DNA of 64,000 bases from G963664585 sp963664585 (GCA_963664585.2 CAXXEO010000015.1:120347-184346); one strand, 5' to 3'; positions 24,692 to 33,941 are shown, counted from the first letter of the stretch. Translations and numbers: made by a program. The notes: generated by a model not told the origin, from the letters alone.

Positions 24692-25320
24692 TTGATACCG
24701 CCTTGCTTTTGACTTGGTGCTGCCTTCTGAGAACTGCTGGACGACGTATCTATCGGATAGTAAAGCAGTACATTGAAGGCACGCGGACCACCGGCCACAG
24801 TTGTCCCAGCAGTCGTCCTGTCATTATAATTGACCATTTCGATTTGTGTCAGTGCAAACACCTCTGTTGCACGAAGATTTACAACAAAGCTTGCGATTTC
24901 AGCATCACTTTGACCAGATCCTGCAAGGACTGCCTTGTCATAGTCAAAGCTAACCTCAGTGATCTTGACCCCTGTCGGACATGATTTTTCAATCAAATCC
25001 AGCATCGCAGCCATGCCCTTCTTATTGGCTGTAAAGCTATCAAAGCCTGCAAACAGATTTTTATACTCCTTGACCTGCACGCTCAGCTGATCATACTCCT
25101 TTTGAACGCCTGCCAAGGCCAAAACTTCTGCGCCAAGAGCACTTTTTTGAGCTATACGATCACTCTTGATCCGCTCGGGTATAATGATTCCAGCTGCAAG
25201 AGCGGCCCCCAGAAAGAATAAAAGAAAGACTGCCGGTATGCCATAGCGGACAAACGGCGAAGGTCCAATTTTCCGTGGTAAAAGATTGATATCCTTTTTG
25301 ATGACAAAACTTTCTTTCAT
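24688..25320 (-). CDS. pilN: Type IV pilus assembly protein PilN-like
   Basis: Protein of 210 aa. The conserved N-terminal tail IKKDINLLPRKIG (residues 7-19) is the motif that inserts into PilM. It is followed by one transmembrane helix (YGIPAVFLLFFLGAALAAGI), a coiled coil and a ferredoxin-like domain, ending in a Ser/Gln-rich tail. It joins PilM and PilO in the membrane alignment complex. Both ends overlap their neighbours by ATGA (pilM at 25317-25320, pilO at 24688-24691), implying translational coupling. Confidence 0.87.
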   Translation of the reverse strand: MKESFVIKKDINLLPRKIGPSPFVRYGIPAVFLLFFLGAALAAGIIIPERIKSDRIAQKSALGAEVLALAGVQKEYDQLSVQVKEYKNLFAGFDSFTANKKGMAAMLDLIEKSCPTGVKITEVSFDYDKAVLAGSGQSDAEIASFVVNLRATEVFALTQIEMVNYNDRTTAGTTVAGGPRAFNVLLYYPIDTSSSSSQKAAPSQKQGGIK

Positions 25321-26366
25321 GTTTTGTTCACTTCCCTGAATGTCACACCGATGGCTCCTGAAAAATCGGTGGAGCCGGGTTGTGCAGTATTATCTTTAAA
25401 CATAAATCCGGTCATTTTAGCCAACGTATCTACCGGAAGACCAAGCTGTGTGGATATGTAACCGGTTACGCCGGTAAGCAGTGAAAGTCCACCCACCAAA
25501 TAAGCAGCGCCGATAGAGCCCTGATTGTTTCGGTTGCGGTAAAAATCAAACACTTTTCTCGCATCCTGCAGGGTATTATCTAAATACTTTTTGATAAAAG
25601 GACTGATATCGTCCGGTTTTTCAGTGCTGTCGAAGATGTCCGGTTTGCTGAGGAGCTTTTCCACCGCTTTCCTGTCCAATGCAGTTTTCTCGCAGATACT
25701 CTGCACTAACTGATTGGAACCTGTATTGATCAGATGATTGACAAAAAAATTGTCGTCTTTGTAAACACTGACCGTGGTTTTGGTCGCCCCCAAATCGATA
25801 ATAGAATAGTTCTTCACATCCGCTGAACTGCCTTTGGCATGCAAATAGCGCATGATTTTTTCATAACCATTTTCCGCTACATCCACATATTTGACATTCA
25901 GTCCGGCTTTGTGCAGACATTCAATATATCCGGCAACAATTTCCCGCGGTACAGCAACAACCATCACCTTATACTTGGTTTCGTCCCCTGCCCCAATAAC
26001 TTCTTGTATGCGGTAGTCGATGTTGAAACGGTCGGTATTAACGGGTAGATAGCCGGAGATTTCGTCGACGACATTCTGATAGATCTGCTTTTCATTCATT
26101 CGAGGCAGAGAAAAGTGGCGTATGATAGTATCCTGACTGCTGATGCATAGGGCACAGTCCGAATTTCTGATGTGGCCTGATTTTTTTAATGCCTTGATTG
26201 CGTCGGTCAAAAGCTCTTTTGATTCAATTTTGGACTGCTTGATAACGCCTTCGGGGACAATAGCAGAAACCGCGCGCAACGACGCCGCGCCCTTTCTGGC
26301 TTTGACCATTTTAATACGCTCAGTGCCGATATCAATGCCCACTATATTTTGTTGTGCAAAGGACAA
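25317..26366 (-). CDS. pilM: Type IV pilus assembly protein PilM (actin-like ATPase)
   Basis: Protein of about 349 aa with an actin/FtsA-type ATPase fold: phosphate 1 motif VGIDIGTERIKMVKA (about residues 9-23), a second GATKTTVSVY (about 195-204) and GGLSLLTGV near 296. It binds the PilN N-terminal tail from the cytoplasm. I chose TTG 26366 because AGGGCGGTGA sits 6 nt upstream and gives the usual PilM length. The frame is open to 26567, but that part is Cys-rich (MRCPAVFCCQPDPC), begins with another TTG and lacks a ribosome site, so I treat it as non-coding. Confidence 0.85.
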   Translation of the reverse strand: MSFAQQNIVGIDIGTERIKMVKARKGAASLRAVSAIVPEGVIKQSKIESKELLTDAIKALKKSGHIRNSDCALCISSQDTIIRHFSLPRMNEKQIYQNVVDEISGYLPVNTDRFNIDYRIQEVIGAGDETKYKVMVVAVPREIVAGYIECLHKAGLNVKYVDVAENGYEKIMRYLHAKGSSADVKNYSIIDLGATKTTVSVYKDDNFFVNHLINTGSNQLVQSICEKTALDRKAVEKLLSKPDIFDSTEKPDDISPFIKKYLDNTLQDARKVFDFYRNRNNQGSIGAAYLVGGLSLLTGVTGYISTQLGLPVDTLAKMTGFMFKDNTAQPGSTDFSGAIGVTFREVNKT

Positions 26367-26600
26367 CAGATTCACCGCCCTTAATTCGTAATTTACCTTA
26401 TTTTGCAGAAGCAAATTTGCGGAGAAACCATCCAGATTTAATGTTTCCCACCACCGGAGGGGAATAGTGAACATGCTGTTTTGTTCAAGACAGGGGTCAG
26501 GTTGACAGCAAAAGACTGCAGGACATCGCATGCTATTGCTGTCTTGATACCATGGATTCGTTTCCAATTATTTTCTAAAAGCACACATAGGACAGATAAA

Positions 26601-26774
26601 TCAGCGCTTCGCCGGGGGGATTACGGTCTCTTCTTTGGGGGGATAGCCCCTGTTTGATCGCTCTAAAATTCGGCGGTAAAAGGATTCGGTCCAGCCCTTG
26701 TTATAAGCAGCATCCATAATGGTGGTCCCGAGAAGCTGAACGCCTCTGGCTAAAAGCGATACACGGGACCTCAA
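26601..26774 (-). CDS. Small unknown protein in the pilus operon
   Basis: Possible 57-aa protein between pilD and pilM. It starts at TTG 26774, three bases after the pilD stop, with CTGGTG about 6 nt upstream. The peptide begins RSRVSLLARGVQLLG, contains AAYNKGWTESFYRRILERSN and ends in a Pro/Glu-rich tail (YPPKEETVIPPAKR). It is basic with a few amphipathic stretches, no signal peptide or Cys. I do not recognise it. It fills most of an otherwise unexplained gap, which is the main support for it. Confidence 0.4.
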   Translation of the reverse strand: MRSRVSLLARGVQLLGTTIMDAAYNKGWTESFYRRILERSNRGYPPKEETVIPPAKR

Positions 26775-26777
26775 CTT

Positions 26778-27548
26778 TTACACCAGCAGAGAAAGATACC
26801 AACCGATGATCCCTTCTCCACAAAATATTGCAATCAGACAACCGATCGAAAGAAAGGGACCAAAGGGGATATAACCTGTGCTCTGTCTTCTGCCGCTTAA
26901 TACAAGTATAACAATCCAAATGGTGCATACCCACACGGCTGCCAACAGAGAAAACAGCGTCAGCTTCCAGCCGAGAAAAAGTCCGACAGCAGCCATCAGC
27001 TTGACATCGCCTAGGCCCATACCCTCTTTTTTAAAGAACAGGCGGCCGAAACCGTCCATCAGTAACAGCGGCACCGCGCCGCACAAAGCGCCCAGAAAGG
27101 CCATAACAAGGCCCATGGCTCCCCCGTGGAAAAAGGCGTAACCCAATCCGGCCGCAGCCGCAAATAACAGAGGCCCATTAGGGATGATCGTGTGGTCAAA
27201 ATCTATAAATGAAACAATGATCAGTACAGAAACCAGTACTGAAACAAGCAGGGTATCCAAAGTAAACCCAAAACGCAAGGCGATCAGGGCAAAAAACACC
27301 GCAGTGAGAAGTTCGACGACGGTATAGCGAAAGGATATCGGCGCACCGCAATAGCGGCATTTTCCTTTGAGGAAAAAACGGCTTAAAACCGGCACAAGAT
27401 CAAGCGCACCCAACTGGTGCGAACATGATGAACAGTGTGAGGGTGGAAAAGCAATTGAGGTGCCCTCAGGGATGCGGTAAATACATACGTTAAAAAAAGA
27501 GCCGAAAAGAAGGCCGAAAGCAAAAGAGATTAAACCCAAAGCAAACAT
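26778..27548 (-). CDS. pilD: Prepilin peptidase (type IV leader peptidase/methyltransferase)
   Basis: Protein of 256 aa with about eight membrane segments. It has the N-terminal methyltransferase domain with the Zn-binding pair HCSSC and KCRYC (about residues 38-42 and 63-67), and the two catalytic Asp motifs SFIDFDHTIIPN (about 112-123) and GMGLGDVKLMAAVG (about 174-187, the GxGDVKL motif). It cleaves prepilin leaders at the Gly-Phe junction and N-methylates the new N-terminus. ATG 27548 has AGGTG 5 nt upstream; GTG 27557 is in frame. It lies in the pilus operon, downstream of the two pilin genes. Confidence 0.92.
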   Translation of the reverse strand: MFALGLISFAFGLLFGSFFNVCIYRIPEGTSIAFPPSHCSSCSHQLGALDLVPVLSRFFLKGKCRYCGAPISFRYTVVELLTAVFFALIALRFGFTLDTLLVSVLVSVLIIVSFIDFDHTIIPNGPLLFAAAAGLGYAFFHGGAMGLVMAFLGALCGAVPLLLMDGFGRLFFKKEGMGLGDVKLMAAVGLFLGWKLTLFSLLAAVWVCTIWIVILVLSGRRQSTGYIPFGPFLSIGCLIAIFCGEGIIGWYLSLLV

Positions 27549-27557
27549 ATGCGACAC

Positions 27558-28188
27558 CTAAACTTTTCCAGATATTTATACAGTCTAATTATAGCGTAAA
27601 CTGTCATATTTTACAACAGAGCGTAAGGCCAGAACACCTGAATAACATCAGAAATTTTAAGACACACTCAATCATTTTTGCGACCTAATAATGACGCAAA
27701 ACCTTAAGTTTCACAATCAAAAAAGAGAACGGCATATAGACATATTACCCGGGCGGGTGCATCAACCGAAATCCTATATAAACGGTATCCTATCTGTGCC
27801 CTGTTCCCCCGCCTAAAGCAGGGAAAGCTGAGACAGGCTTGCCGTTTAATGGAGGATTAGAATCAGCCCTCGCCACGGGTAAACGTTTGTCAATGAATAT
27901 TATGTCGGCGGGACACGGGCATTTTAAGCTTACCGCAATAGCCTGCAACTTGTATTTCATGCCGTCCATCGAGGTGAACCACCAATATCGTCTTGGGGCT
28001 CATCCGATGAGGCTATAAAAAATGATGCCATTTTGTTTTAGTGGTATGTTGACTTTGCTGCGAAAGGCCGGCATATGTTGACTGGGTTTGGCCGCGCCTC
28101 TTTCATAACTACAACTGCTCAAAAGCAACAAATCGGTCAGAAAAAGACAGCGTATGTATTTAATTTCTATTTTGCGGATGAATAGCGG
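27558..28188. other. 630-base gap between pilD and the pilin genes
   Basis: No convincing gene. A degenerate hairpin (CCCTGTTCCCCCGCC...GCAGGGAAAGCTGAGACAGG, about 27798-27836) is present. On the minus strand a 37-codon frame encoding SPKTILVVHLDGRHEIQVAG lies about 27895-28010; it looks like a gene remnant, but I cannot identify it. I compared the gap with c-di-GMP and other riboswitch patterns and saw no match. It could break the pilus operon into two transcripts. Confidence 0.45.
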
Positions 28189-28548
28189 TTAGTCTCGATC
28201 CGTTACCGTTGCAATATTACTGGTAATTGTAACTCTCGCGTAGACGTTAGCTACTGTAATTGAAGTATCAATTGTCGGGGCAAGTGTACCTAAAGTGGTT
28301 ATGTCGGCTGCTTCCGGATGATGGTTTGTGGCATCACCGTCAATCGGTGTGGCGGAATTGAGAGTGTTATAAATGTTGATCGCATTTGCCACCTCAGCAG
28401 CGGCAGCGACCTCGGTGGCAACCTTTGCCCTTGCAGTCAAACCAATAAAATTCGGCACGGCTACAGCGGCTAGGATGGCGAGAATGGCGACGACGACGAT
28501 CAGCTCGATCAGGGTAAAGCCTTTTTGGTTTTCTCTCAGCTTTTTCAT
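28189..28548 (-). CDS. Type IV pilin (prepilin), minor or second major subunit
   Basis: Prepilin of 119 aa. The leader is MKKLRENQKG with cleavage before FTLIELIVVVAILAILAAVA, the class III signal and the N-terminal polymerisation helix with Glu5. The helical AAAAEVANAINIYNTLN region (about residues 48-64) and a Thr/Asp-rich head domain follow. It would be processed by PilD and assembled into the pilus. It is a close paralogue of the 28718-29107 pilin through the first ~65 residues, and differs in the head. AGGAGG precedes the ATG. The frame is open to 28686 but only the 28548 start gives the leader. Confidence 0.92.
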   Translation of the reverse strand: MKKLRENQKGFTLIELIVVVAILAILAAVAVPNFIGLTARAKVATEVAAAAEVANAINIYNTLNSATPIDGDATNHHPEAADITTLGTLAPTIDTSITVANVYARVTITSNIATVTDRD

Positions 28549-28717
28549 GTTGAACCTCCTAAATATTAATATATAATCCCCCTGCCAGTGCGGCGGCCGG
28601 GAATGGATCACCAAAATATAAATGATGTCAATCATGCATACCCTGTTGGGTCGCAATCCAAAGGTGTCTTTTTGTTGCAATGTCACGATCAGATAATGGT
28701 CATATAAACCATGATGA

Positions 28718-29107
28718 TTAAATTGCGTTCTTATTTGTTACCGATGCTACACGATTGGTAATTGTTATTCTTGCAAGAACATTTGTATTGATTTTTGCTT
28801 GCGTCAGCGAAGAATCAAGAGATGGCCAGAGTTTTACCGTAGCTACTGACAGCTTGGTTTGCGCATCGGCTGCAGTAGCGGCTGTAATAGCGCCCGCAGG
28901 AACAGAGCCACTCGCTTCCAATGCGTTGTAAATATTGATGGCGTTTGCCACCTCGGCGGCAGCGGCGACCTCTGTTGCTGTGTTGGCCTTTTGGGTCATA
29001 CCCATAAAATTGGGCACAGCCACAGCAGCGAGAACGGCAAGGATGGCGACAACGACAATCAGCTCGATCAGGGTGAAGCCTTTTTGGTTTTCTTTAAGCT
29101 TGTTCAT
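28718..29107 (-). CDS. Type IV pilin (prepilin), probable major subunit
   Basis: Prepilin of 129 aa with leader MNKLKENQKG, cleavage before FTLIELIVVVAILAVLAAVA and Glu5 of the mature protein. The helix continues as TATEVAAAAEVANAINIYNA; the C-terminal head is Ala/Ser/Thr-rich (SGSVPAGAITAATAADAQT). No C-terminal disulphide loop is present, as in many Gram-positive pilins. AAGGAGG lies 6 nt upstream. It is the first pilin gene after pilC and, with its neighbour at 28189, the product of a recent tandem duplication in the N-terminal half. Confidence 0.93.
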   Translation of the reverse strand: MNKLKENQKGFTLIELIVVVAILAVLAAVAVPNFMGMTQKANTATEVAAAAEVANAINIYNALEASGSVPAGAITAATAADAQTKLSVATVKLWPSLDSSLTQAKINTNVLARITITNRVASVTNKNAI

Positions 29108-29198
29108 ATTAACCTCCTTAAATTTAAAACTATATCCCTTGCCCCTGTTTTTCCAGTGCGGCGGCTGAAGGGATTATCCAGAATGATCATTCTGTTAT

Positions 29199-30407
29199 CT
29201 ATGCTACCATCGAGTACATGCCGAACATGGGCAACAGGATCGACAGTACAATAAACAGAACGGCACCTCCCATCATTACGATGACCATTGGCTCCACAAG
29301 GCTCGCCAGGCGTGTCATAGCTGTTTCAGACTCGGCTTCATAATAGTCGGCGGCCTGTGCCAACAGGCTGTCAATGGTGCCGGACTCCTCACCCAGGCGG
29401 CACATATGCAGCACCATCGGGGGGAAAAAATTCATCTCTGCCAGAGGAGTGGAAAGGCCGCGTCCCTTATTGACGTCCTCGATCACTGTCTTAAGTAATT
29501 TCGCGACATAGGTGTTATCCAGGTTGGCAGAGGTTACCTCAAGGGCCTGCGGTAACGCTACCCCCGTGGCGGAAAGCGTTGAAACCGAGCGGGTGAATCG
29601 GGCCGCATACACAACATTTAAAAGCTTTCCCACCACCGGCATGGTGACTTTGATTTTGTCTTTGAGCAATTTTCCAACTTCGGTTTGGATATAAATATTT
29701 ATTGTGATGGCAAAAAAAGCAGTACACATAGCGATAAGAATGATATTATGCACCATAAAACTGCTCAAAGACAAAAGTATTCTTGTCGGCAACGGCAGCT
29801 GTGTGCCCGATGACGCATACAAGCCGGTAAAAGTCGGCACAATCGCAACCAGCAGGAATATGACAACGCACAAAGCAACGATGGACAGAATAATCGGATA
29901 AATCATGGCGGACTTCACCTTTTGGTTCAGCTTGTAATTATTGGTGAAGCTTGTACCCATACGCTCAAAGGAGCTTTCCAGCGTACCCGACATCTCACCC
30001 GCCTCAACCATAGAAAGAAACAGGTGGGGAAAGCGCTCGGCGTGGGCGTTAAAAGCAGTGGACAGCGATTGCCCCTGCTGAATCTTCTCACGCACATCCA
30101 TAATCACCTTGGACAGCTTTTTGTTGGCCGACTGGCTTTTCATAATTTCAAAAGCCTGTGATATTGGAACACCCGCCTTCAAAACCGACGCAAACTGGGT
30201 GCAGAATATCGCGATGTCCTTTTCTGGTATTCTGGGGGCAAAATCAATATCACGCTTTTCTTCTTTCTCCATCATTTCTTTGATGTCCAAAGGAAAATAG
30301 CTTTTCGTTCGGATCATTGAAACAACCGCGGTACGCTCAGAAGCAGTGTAGACGCCTCTGATGACATCGCCGGCCATATTTTTAGCACTATAGCTGAATT
30401 TTGGCAA
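29199..30407 (-). CDS. pilC: Type II secretion/type IV pilus platform protein PilC (GspF)
   Basis: Protein of 402 aa with two repeated GspF domains. The first has IFCTQFASVLKAGVPISQAF (about residues 67-86), the second FTRSVSTLSATGVALPQALE (about 269-288). Three hydrophobic helices lie near residues 170-190, 220-240 and 372-394 (MVIVMMGGAVLFIVLSILL). It is the inner-membrane platform on which PilB and PilT act. The start codon is TTG 30407, with a GGGGGCGGAG purine run just upstream. It is 19 bases from the pilT stop and belongs to the pilBTC block. Confidence 0.92.
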   Translation of the reverse strand: MPKFSYSAKNMAGDVIRGVYTASERTAVVSMIRTKSYFPLDIKEMMEKEEKRDIDFAPRIPEKDIAIFCTQFASVLKAGVPISQAFEIMKSQSANKKLSKVIMDVREKIQQGQSLSTAFNAHAERFPHLFLSMVEAGEMSGTLESSFERMGTSFTNNYKLNQKVKSAMIYPIILSIVALCVVIFLLVAIVPTFTGLYASSGTQLPLPTRILLSLSSFMVHNIILIAMCTAFFAITINIYIQTEVGKLLKDKIKVTMPVVGKLLNVVYAARFTRSVSTLSATGVALPQALEVTSANLDNTYVAKLLKTVIEDVNKGRGLSTPLAEMNFFPPMVLHMCRLGEESGTIDSLLAQAADYYEAESETAMTRLASLVEPMVIVMMGGAVLFIVLSILLPMFGMYSMVA

Positions 30408-30426
30408 ATACTCCGCCCCCTTGCCT

Positions 30427-31482
30427 TTAAATTCTCATATTCTGGGTGATAAATGTTTGATCGACACAATAAAGCATCAGGTCTTCTCGGGATATTACCC
30501 GGTCATTATAGAGATTCAGAAGGCATTTGTCCATGGTGATCATACCAACCTCGCCGCCGGTCAAAATGGTATTGTTGATTTGAGGAGTTTTTGCCTCGCG
30601 AATCAGGTTTCTGATAGCGGGCGTCGTAAGCATAATCTCGGTGGCGGCCACCCGTCCCTTGCCCCCTGTTTTGGGGATCAACTGCTGGGACACAACGCCC
30701 TGCAACGTCATGGACAATTGAATCCTGATCTGAGACTGCTGACTGGGGGGGAAAACGTCAATAACACGGTCGATGGTCTTAGCCGCCCCGATGGTGTGAA
30801 GGGTGGAAAATACCAGATGTCCTGTTTCGGCGGCAGTCAGTGCAATCGCAATCGAGTCGAGATCGCGCATCTCGCCGACGAGAATCACGTCCGGGTCCTC
30901 ACGCAGGGCACCGCGAAGAGCGTTGGCATAGCTTTTTGAGTCGCTGCCGATCTCACGCTGGTTGATCATCGATTTATTGTGCTTGTGAAGATATTCTATC
31001 GGGTCCTCAAGGGTGATGACATGACAGTCGCGCTCGCGGTTAATCAGGTCTATCAAAGCCGCAAGTGTGGTGGATTTACCCGAGCCGGTCGGACCGGTGA
31101 TCAGAACCAGTCCACGGTTTTTCCAGGCAAACTCTTTGACAACCTCTGGGAGACCCAACTGCTCGACCGATTTTATGGTTTCATTGACAAGGCGAAGCGC
31201 AAGGGCATAAGAGCCGCGCTGTCTATAGGCATTGACGCGAAAGCGAAAGCGTCCGCTGGACGAAGCCGAAAAATCAACCTCTCCCATTTGGTTAAGGCGG
31301 TCGAACTGCTCACCATTGAGCAAAGCATGCACACAGGTTTCGGTATCAGAAGGGAGAAGCTTTTCCTCACCAATTCTTTGCAAACGTCCGCTGACGCGTA
31401 CAATCGGCGGAAGGCCCACGGTCAGATGCAAGTCTGATCCACCCATGTCATGGCAGCACTGCATATAATCGTCAACTGTCAC
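30427..31482 (-). CDS. pilT: Type IV pilus retraction ATPase PilT
   Basis: Secretion ATPase of 351 aa, typical PilT length. It has Walker A GPTGSGKSTT (about residues 127-136), the Asp box with ITLEDPIEYLH (about 156-166), Walker B VILVGEMRD (about 200-208), the His box (TAAETGHLVFSTLHT) and the PilT-specific motif AIRNLIREAKT (about 285-295). It powers pilus depolymerisation and twitching. The start is GTG 31482 with AGGGGGTG 5 nt upstream, 16 bases after the pilB stop. Presence of both PilB and PilT implies retractable pili. Confidence 0.93.
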   Translation of the reverse strand: MTVDDYMQCCHDMGGSDLHLTVGLPPIVRVSGRLQRIGEEKLLPSDTETCVHALLNGEQFDRLNQMGEVDFSASSSGRFRFRVNAYRQRGSYALALRLVNETIKSVEQLGLPEVVKEFAWKNRGLVLITGPTGSGKSTTLAALIDLINRERDCHVITLEDPIEYLHKHNKSMINQREIGSDSKSYANALRGALREDPDVILVGEMRDLDSIAIALTAAETGHLVFSTLHTIGAAKTIDRVIDVFPPSQQSQIRIQLSMTLQGVVSQQLIPKTGGKGRVAATEIMLTTPAIRNLIREAKTPQINNTILTGGEVGMITMDKCLLNLYNDRVISREDLMLYCVDQTFITQNMRI

Positions 31483-31498
31483 GGTATCACCCCCTTTA

Positions 31499-33190
31499 TT
31501 ATTCCTGTGAAAACGCCACCGAGATAACCTCTTCGAGTGTTGTCACGCCTTCACGCAAAAGACGCAGGCACTCTTGTTTTAAAGTGGTCATACCATTTTT
31601 GACAGAATAATCACGGATTTCATCCGCAGAAACGTTATTATGGATCATTTCACGGTGATGACGCGTTATTGCCAAAATTTCATGGACGGCAATTCGTCCT
31701 TTATAGCCCGTGTTGCCACAGTAACCGCAGCCGGTACCATGATAGAATTTTTCGCCGATTTCGGGTTCAACGCCCAGAGAGGCGAGAACGCGTGGGTCTG
31801 GATTATAGAGCTGCTTGCAGAAAGGGCATATCTTACGCACCAGACGCTGTGAAATAATCCCAACGAGAGAAGCAGCCAGCATGTACGGCGCAACACCCAT
31901 ATCCACCAGACGGGATATGGTGCCTATCGAATCGTTGGTGTGTATGGTGGATAGAACCAGATGACCGGTGATGGCGGCGCGTATGGCAATTTCGACCGTC
32001 TCCTGATCGCGTATTTCGCCCACCATGATGATATCAGGATCCTGCCTCAGGATGGCGCGAAGCCCGATGGTGAAATCCAAACCGGCTTTGGGATTCACCT
32101 GCACCTGATTGAGTCCCCTGATCATATATTCTACAGGGTCTTCTACGGTGATAATGTTGTCCCTGTCGTTATTCAGCTCGTTGAGCATGGTATAAAGCGT
32201 TGTGGATTTACCCGAGCCTGTTGGCCCGGTAACAAGAATAATTCCATGTGGGTTTTGCAGAAGCTCATCAAATTTTGCAAGGTTTTGTTCCGTAAAGCCC
32301 AGGCTGGACTTTGGTTTTAGAAATGAGGAACGATCCAGCAATCTGAGAACCGCCTTTTCGCCGAATACAGTCGGCAGAGTAGAAATACGAACATCTGTAT
32401 TATGTCCCATAATATCCAGCTCACATCGGCCATCCTGTGGGACTCTCTTTTCGGTGATGTTCAGGTTGCCGATAATTTTGATACGGGTGAGCATGGCCGC
32501 ATGGGCATTTTTGGGTGTGGAAAGGATGGGGTACAAGGTTCCGTCAACTCTGAGACGAACCCTGACCTCATGTTCTAACGGCTCAATATGTATATCCGAA
32601 GCGCCATCCTTGATCGCCTGCTCAAGAATTGAGTTGATCAGGCGAACGATGGGCGCACTGCCTACATCACCATCACTTACAGATTGTATATCGGCAACCG
32701 CGTCGTAAAGATTACTCTCCCTTTTAAAATCCTCGATAGCCTTTTCGGCATGAACATTTCCATACAGATCCTCAATCGCATCCATAATGGACGATTCTCG
32801 GGCGACCAGGGGAAAAATTTCCATTTTGGCTACCATATTTACATCCTCTATTGCAAGGATGTTGTAAGGATCCTCCATAGCAACAAACAGCTTACCGCCC
32901 TCAATCTTCACAGGGACTACTTTGTTACGGCGGGCAAAGGATATGGGGATTTGGTAGGCCATCTCAGGTGATATTGTAACGCGCTTTAGGTCAATATAAG
33001 GAAGGTCATAATAGAATTCCATCACTTCGCCCAACTGCTGTTGGGAAACCAAACCTTGTTCCAGAAGAATTTCGCCTATTTTATTATCAATAGTGCCTAG
33101 TTTTTGCAGCCTCAGAGCATCATCTAACTGGCGTTGTGTGACCATTCCGGACTCAACAAACAGTTCACCAAATCGCTTGTTCCTATCCAT
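31499..33190 (-). CDS. pilB: Type IV pilus extension ATPase PilB (GspE/MshE type)
   Basis: ATPase of 563 aa. The N-terminus has two MshEN-like repeats (RFGELFVESGMVTQRQLDDA, about residues 6-25, and KIGEILLEQGLVSQQQLGEV, about 36-55); such repeats bind cyclic di-GMP in characterised MshE proteins. Then come DGASDIHIEPLEHEVRVRLR (about 190-209), Walker A GPTGSGKST, Asp box VEDPVEYM, Walker B IIMVGEIRD and a zinc tetracysteine module (CPFC...CGYC). It powers pilus polymerisation. ATG 33190 has AGAGGTGG 6 nt upstream; GTG 33199 is in frame. A good promoter lies at 33340-33368, making this the first gene of the operon. Confidence 0.93.
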   Translation of the reverse strand: MDRNKRFGELFVESGMVTQRQLDDALRLQKLGTIDNKIGEILLEQGLVSQQQLGEVMEFYYDLPYIDLKRVTISPEMAYQIPISFARRNKVVPVKIEGGKLFVAMEDPYNILAIEDVNMVAKMEIFPLVARESSIMDAIEDLYGNVHAEKAIEDFKRESNLYDAVADIQSVSDGDVGSAPIVRLINSILEQAIKDGASDIHIEPLEHEVRVRLRVDGTLYPILSTPKNAHAAMLTRIKIIGNLNITEKRVPQDGRCELDIMGHNTDVRISTLPTVFGEKAVLRLLDRSSFLKPKSSLGFTEQNLAKFDELLQNPHGIILVTGPTGSGKSTTLYTMLNELNNDRDNIITVEDPVEYMIRGLNQVQVNPKAGLDFTIGLRAILRQDPDIIMVGEIRDQETVEIAIRAAITGHLVLSTIHTNDSIGTISRLVDMGVAPYMLAASLVGIISQRLVRKICPFCKQLYNPDPRVLASLGVEPEIGEKFYHGTGCGYCGNTGYKGRIAVHEILAITRHHREMIHNNVSADEIRDYSVKNGMTTLKQECLRLLREGVTTLEEVISVAFSQE

Positions 33191-33339
33191 ACAAGCCACC
33201 TCTTTTAAAATTGATTTATTTTTAGAAATATTATGTCATCAATTTTAATGTCATGTTATAAATTATAAACCATTGGTTTGTATAAACTAGTTAAATATAT
33301 TTGTTAAAGTTGTGACCGAGATCTAACTTTATTGATCTA

Positions 33340-33368
33340 ATGTTAATCTGGTTTTTGTGCATTGTCAA
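33340..33368 (-). promoter_or_regulatory. Sigma-A promoter of the pilus operon
   Basis: On the minus strand, TTGACA (33368-33363), a 17-base spacer and TAACAT (33345-33340). The leader to the pilB start is about 145 bases and contains an AAACCA-T-TGGTTT palindrome (about 33267-33280). Confidence 0.65.
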
Positions 33369-33508
33369 GCATTTTCGACAATATTTTTCATATTTTTTAC
33401 GTATTTTTAGTAACTATAAATTATAAACGTTTCCCATTATTTTGTCAATATTTTCACTGTTATGTCTTATTTTAATCAATAAAGTCAATTGAAACGCATG
33501 CAAGCATC

Positions 33509-33609
33509 TATAGCCAATTAACTTAAAAACTGGCTATAGATAAAACGTCATTTTCATCCCCCTCCGAAGGCGAGAAATCACAAGCTTGTTTTCAAGCTAA
33601 TCAACTATA
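33509..33609 (+). repeat. 106-bp MITE-like repeat, copy 7
   Basis: Full plus-orientation copy with a partly eroded central hairpin (CCCCCTCCGAAGGCGAG), loop GAA on the element strand. Confidence 0.93.
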
Positions 33610-33692
33610 AATGAAGTATCCCCCCTTCCGAAGGGGTTTTATGTATCAATTTCTTGATTTTAATTTGAAGTTAATATAATAATGAACCTCGT

Positions 33693-33727
33693 CTCTGTTT
33701 CCCCTATCTAAGGCGGCGGAAACAGAG
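33693..33727. repeat. Short CTCTGTTTCCC-class hairpin
   Basis: CTCTGTTTCCCC / GGCGGAAACAGAG with a degenerate centre (TATCTAAG). Lies between two oppositely oriented 106-bp repeats. Confidence 0.6.
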
Positions 33728-33835
33728 CCAAAATTATTGTCAATTGTCAGCATAATACCAGCATAGTCACCCATCCATTTATCGTCACATATACTTTAGT
33801 AAAAACAGATGAATCTCATGGTTGCTTTTGTATTG

Positions 33836-33941
33836 TATAGTTGATTAACTTGAAAACAAGCTTGTGATTTCTTCCCCCTCCGAAGGCGGGGGATGAAAAT
33901 GACGTTTTATCTATAGCCAATTTTTAAGTTAATTGGCTATA
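33836..33941 (-). repeat. 106-bp MITE-like repeat, copy 8
   Basis: Full minus-orientation copy, loop TTC on the element strand, with CTATAGCCAATTTTTAAG in the left arm. Its end lies 125 bases upstream of the LysM/GH18 start. Confidence 0.94.

Noticed and set aside
26367..26567. N-terminal extension of pilM to 26567
   Set aside because: It is Cys-rich, unlike PilM, starts with an unsupported TTG and has no ribosome site; TTG 26366 gives the normal length and a good site.
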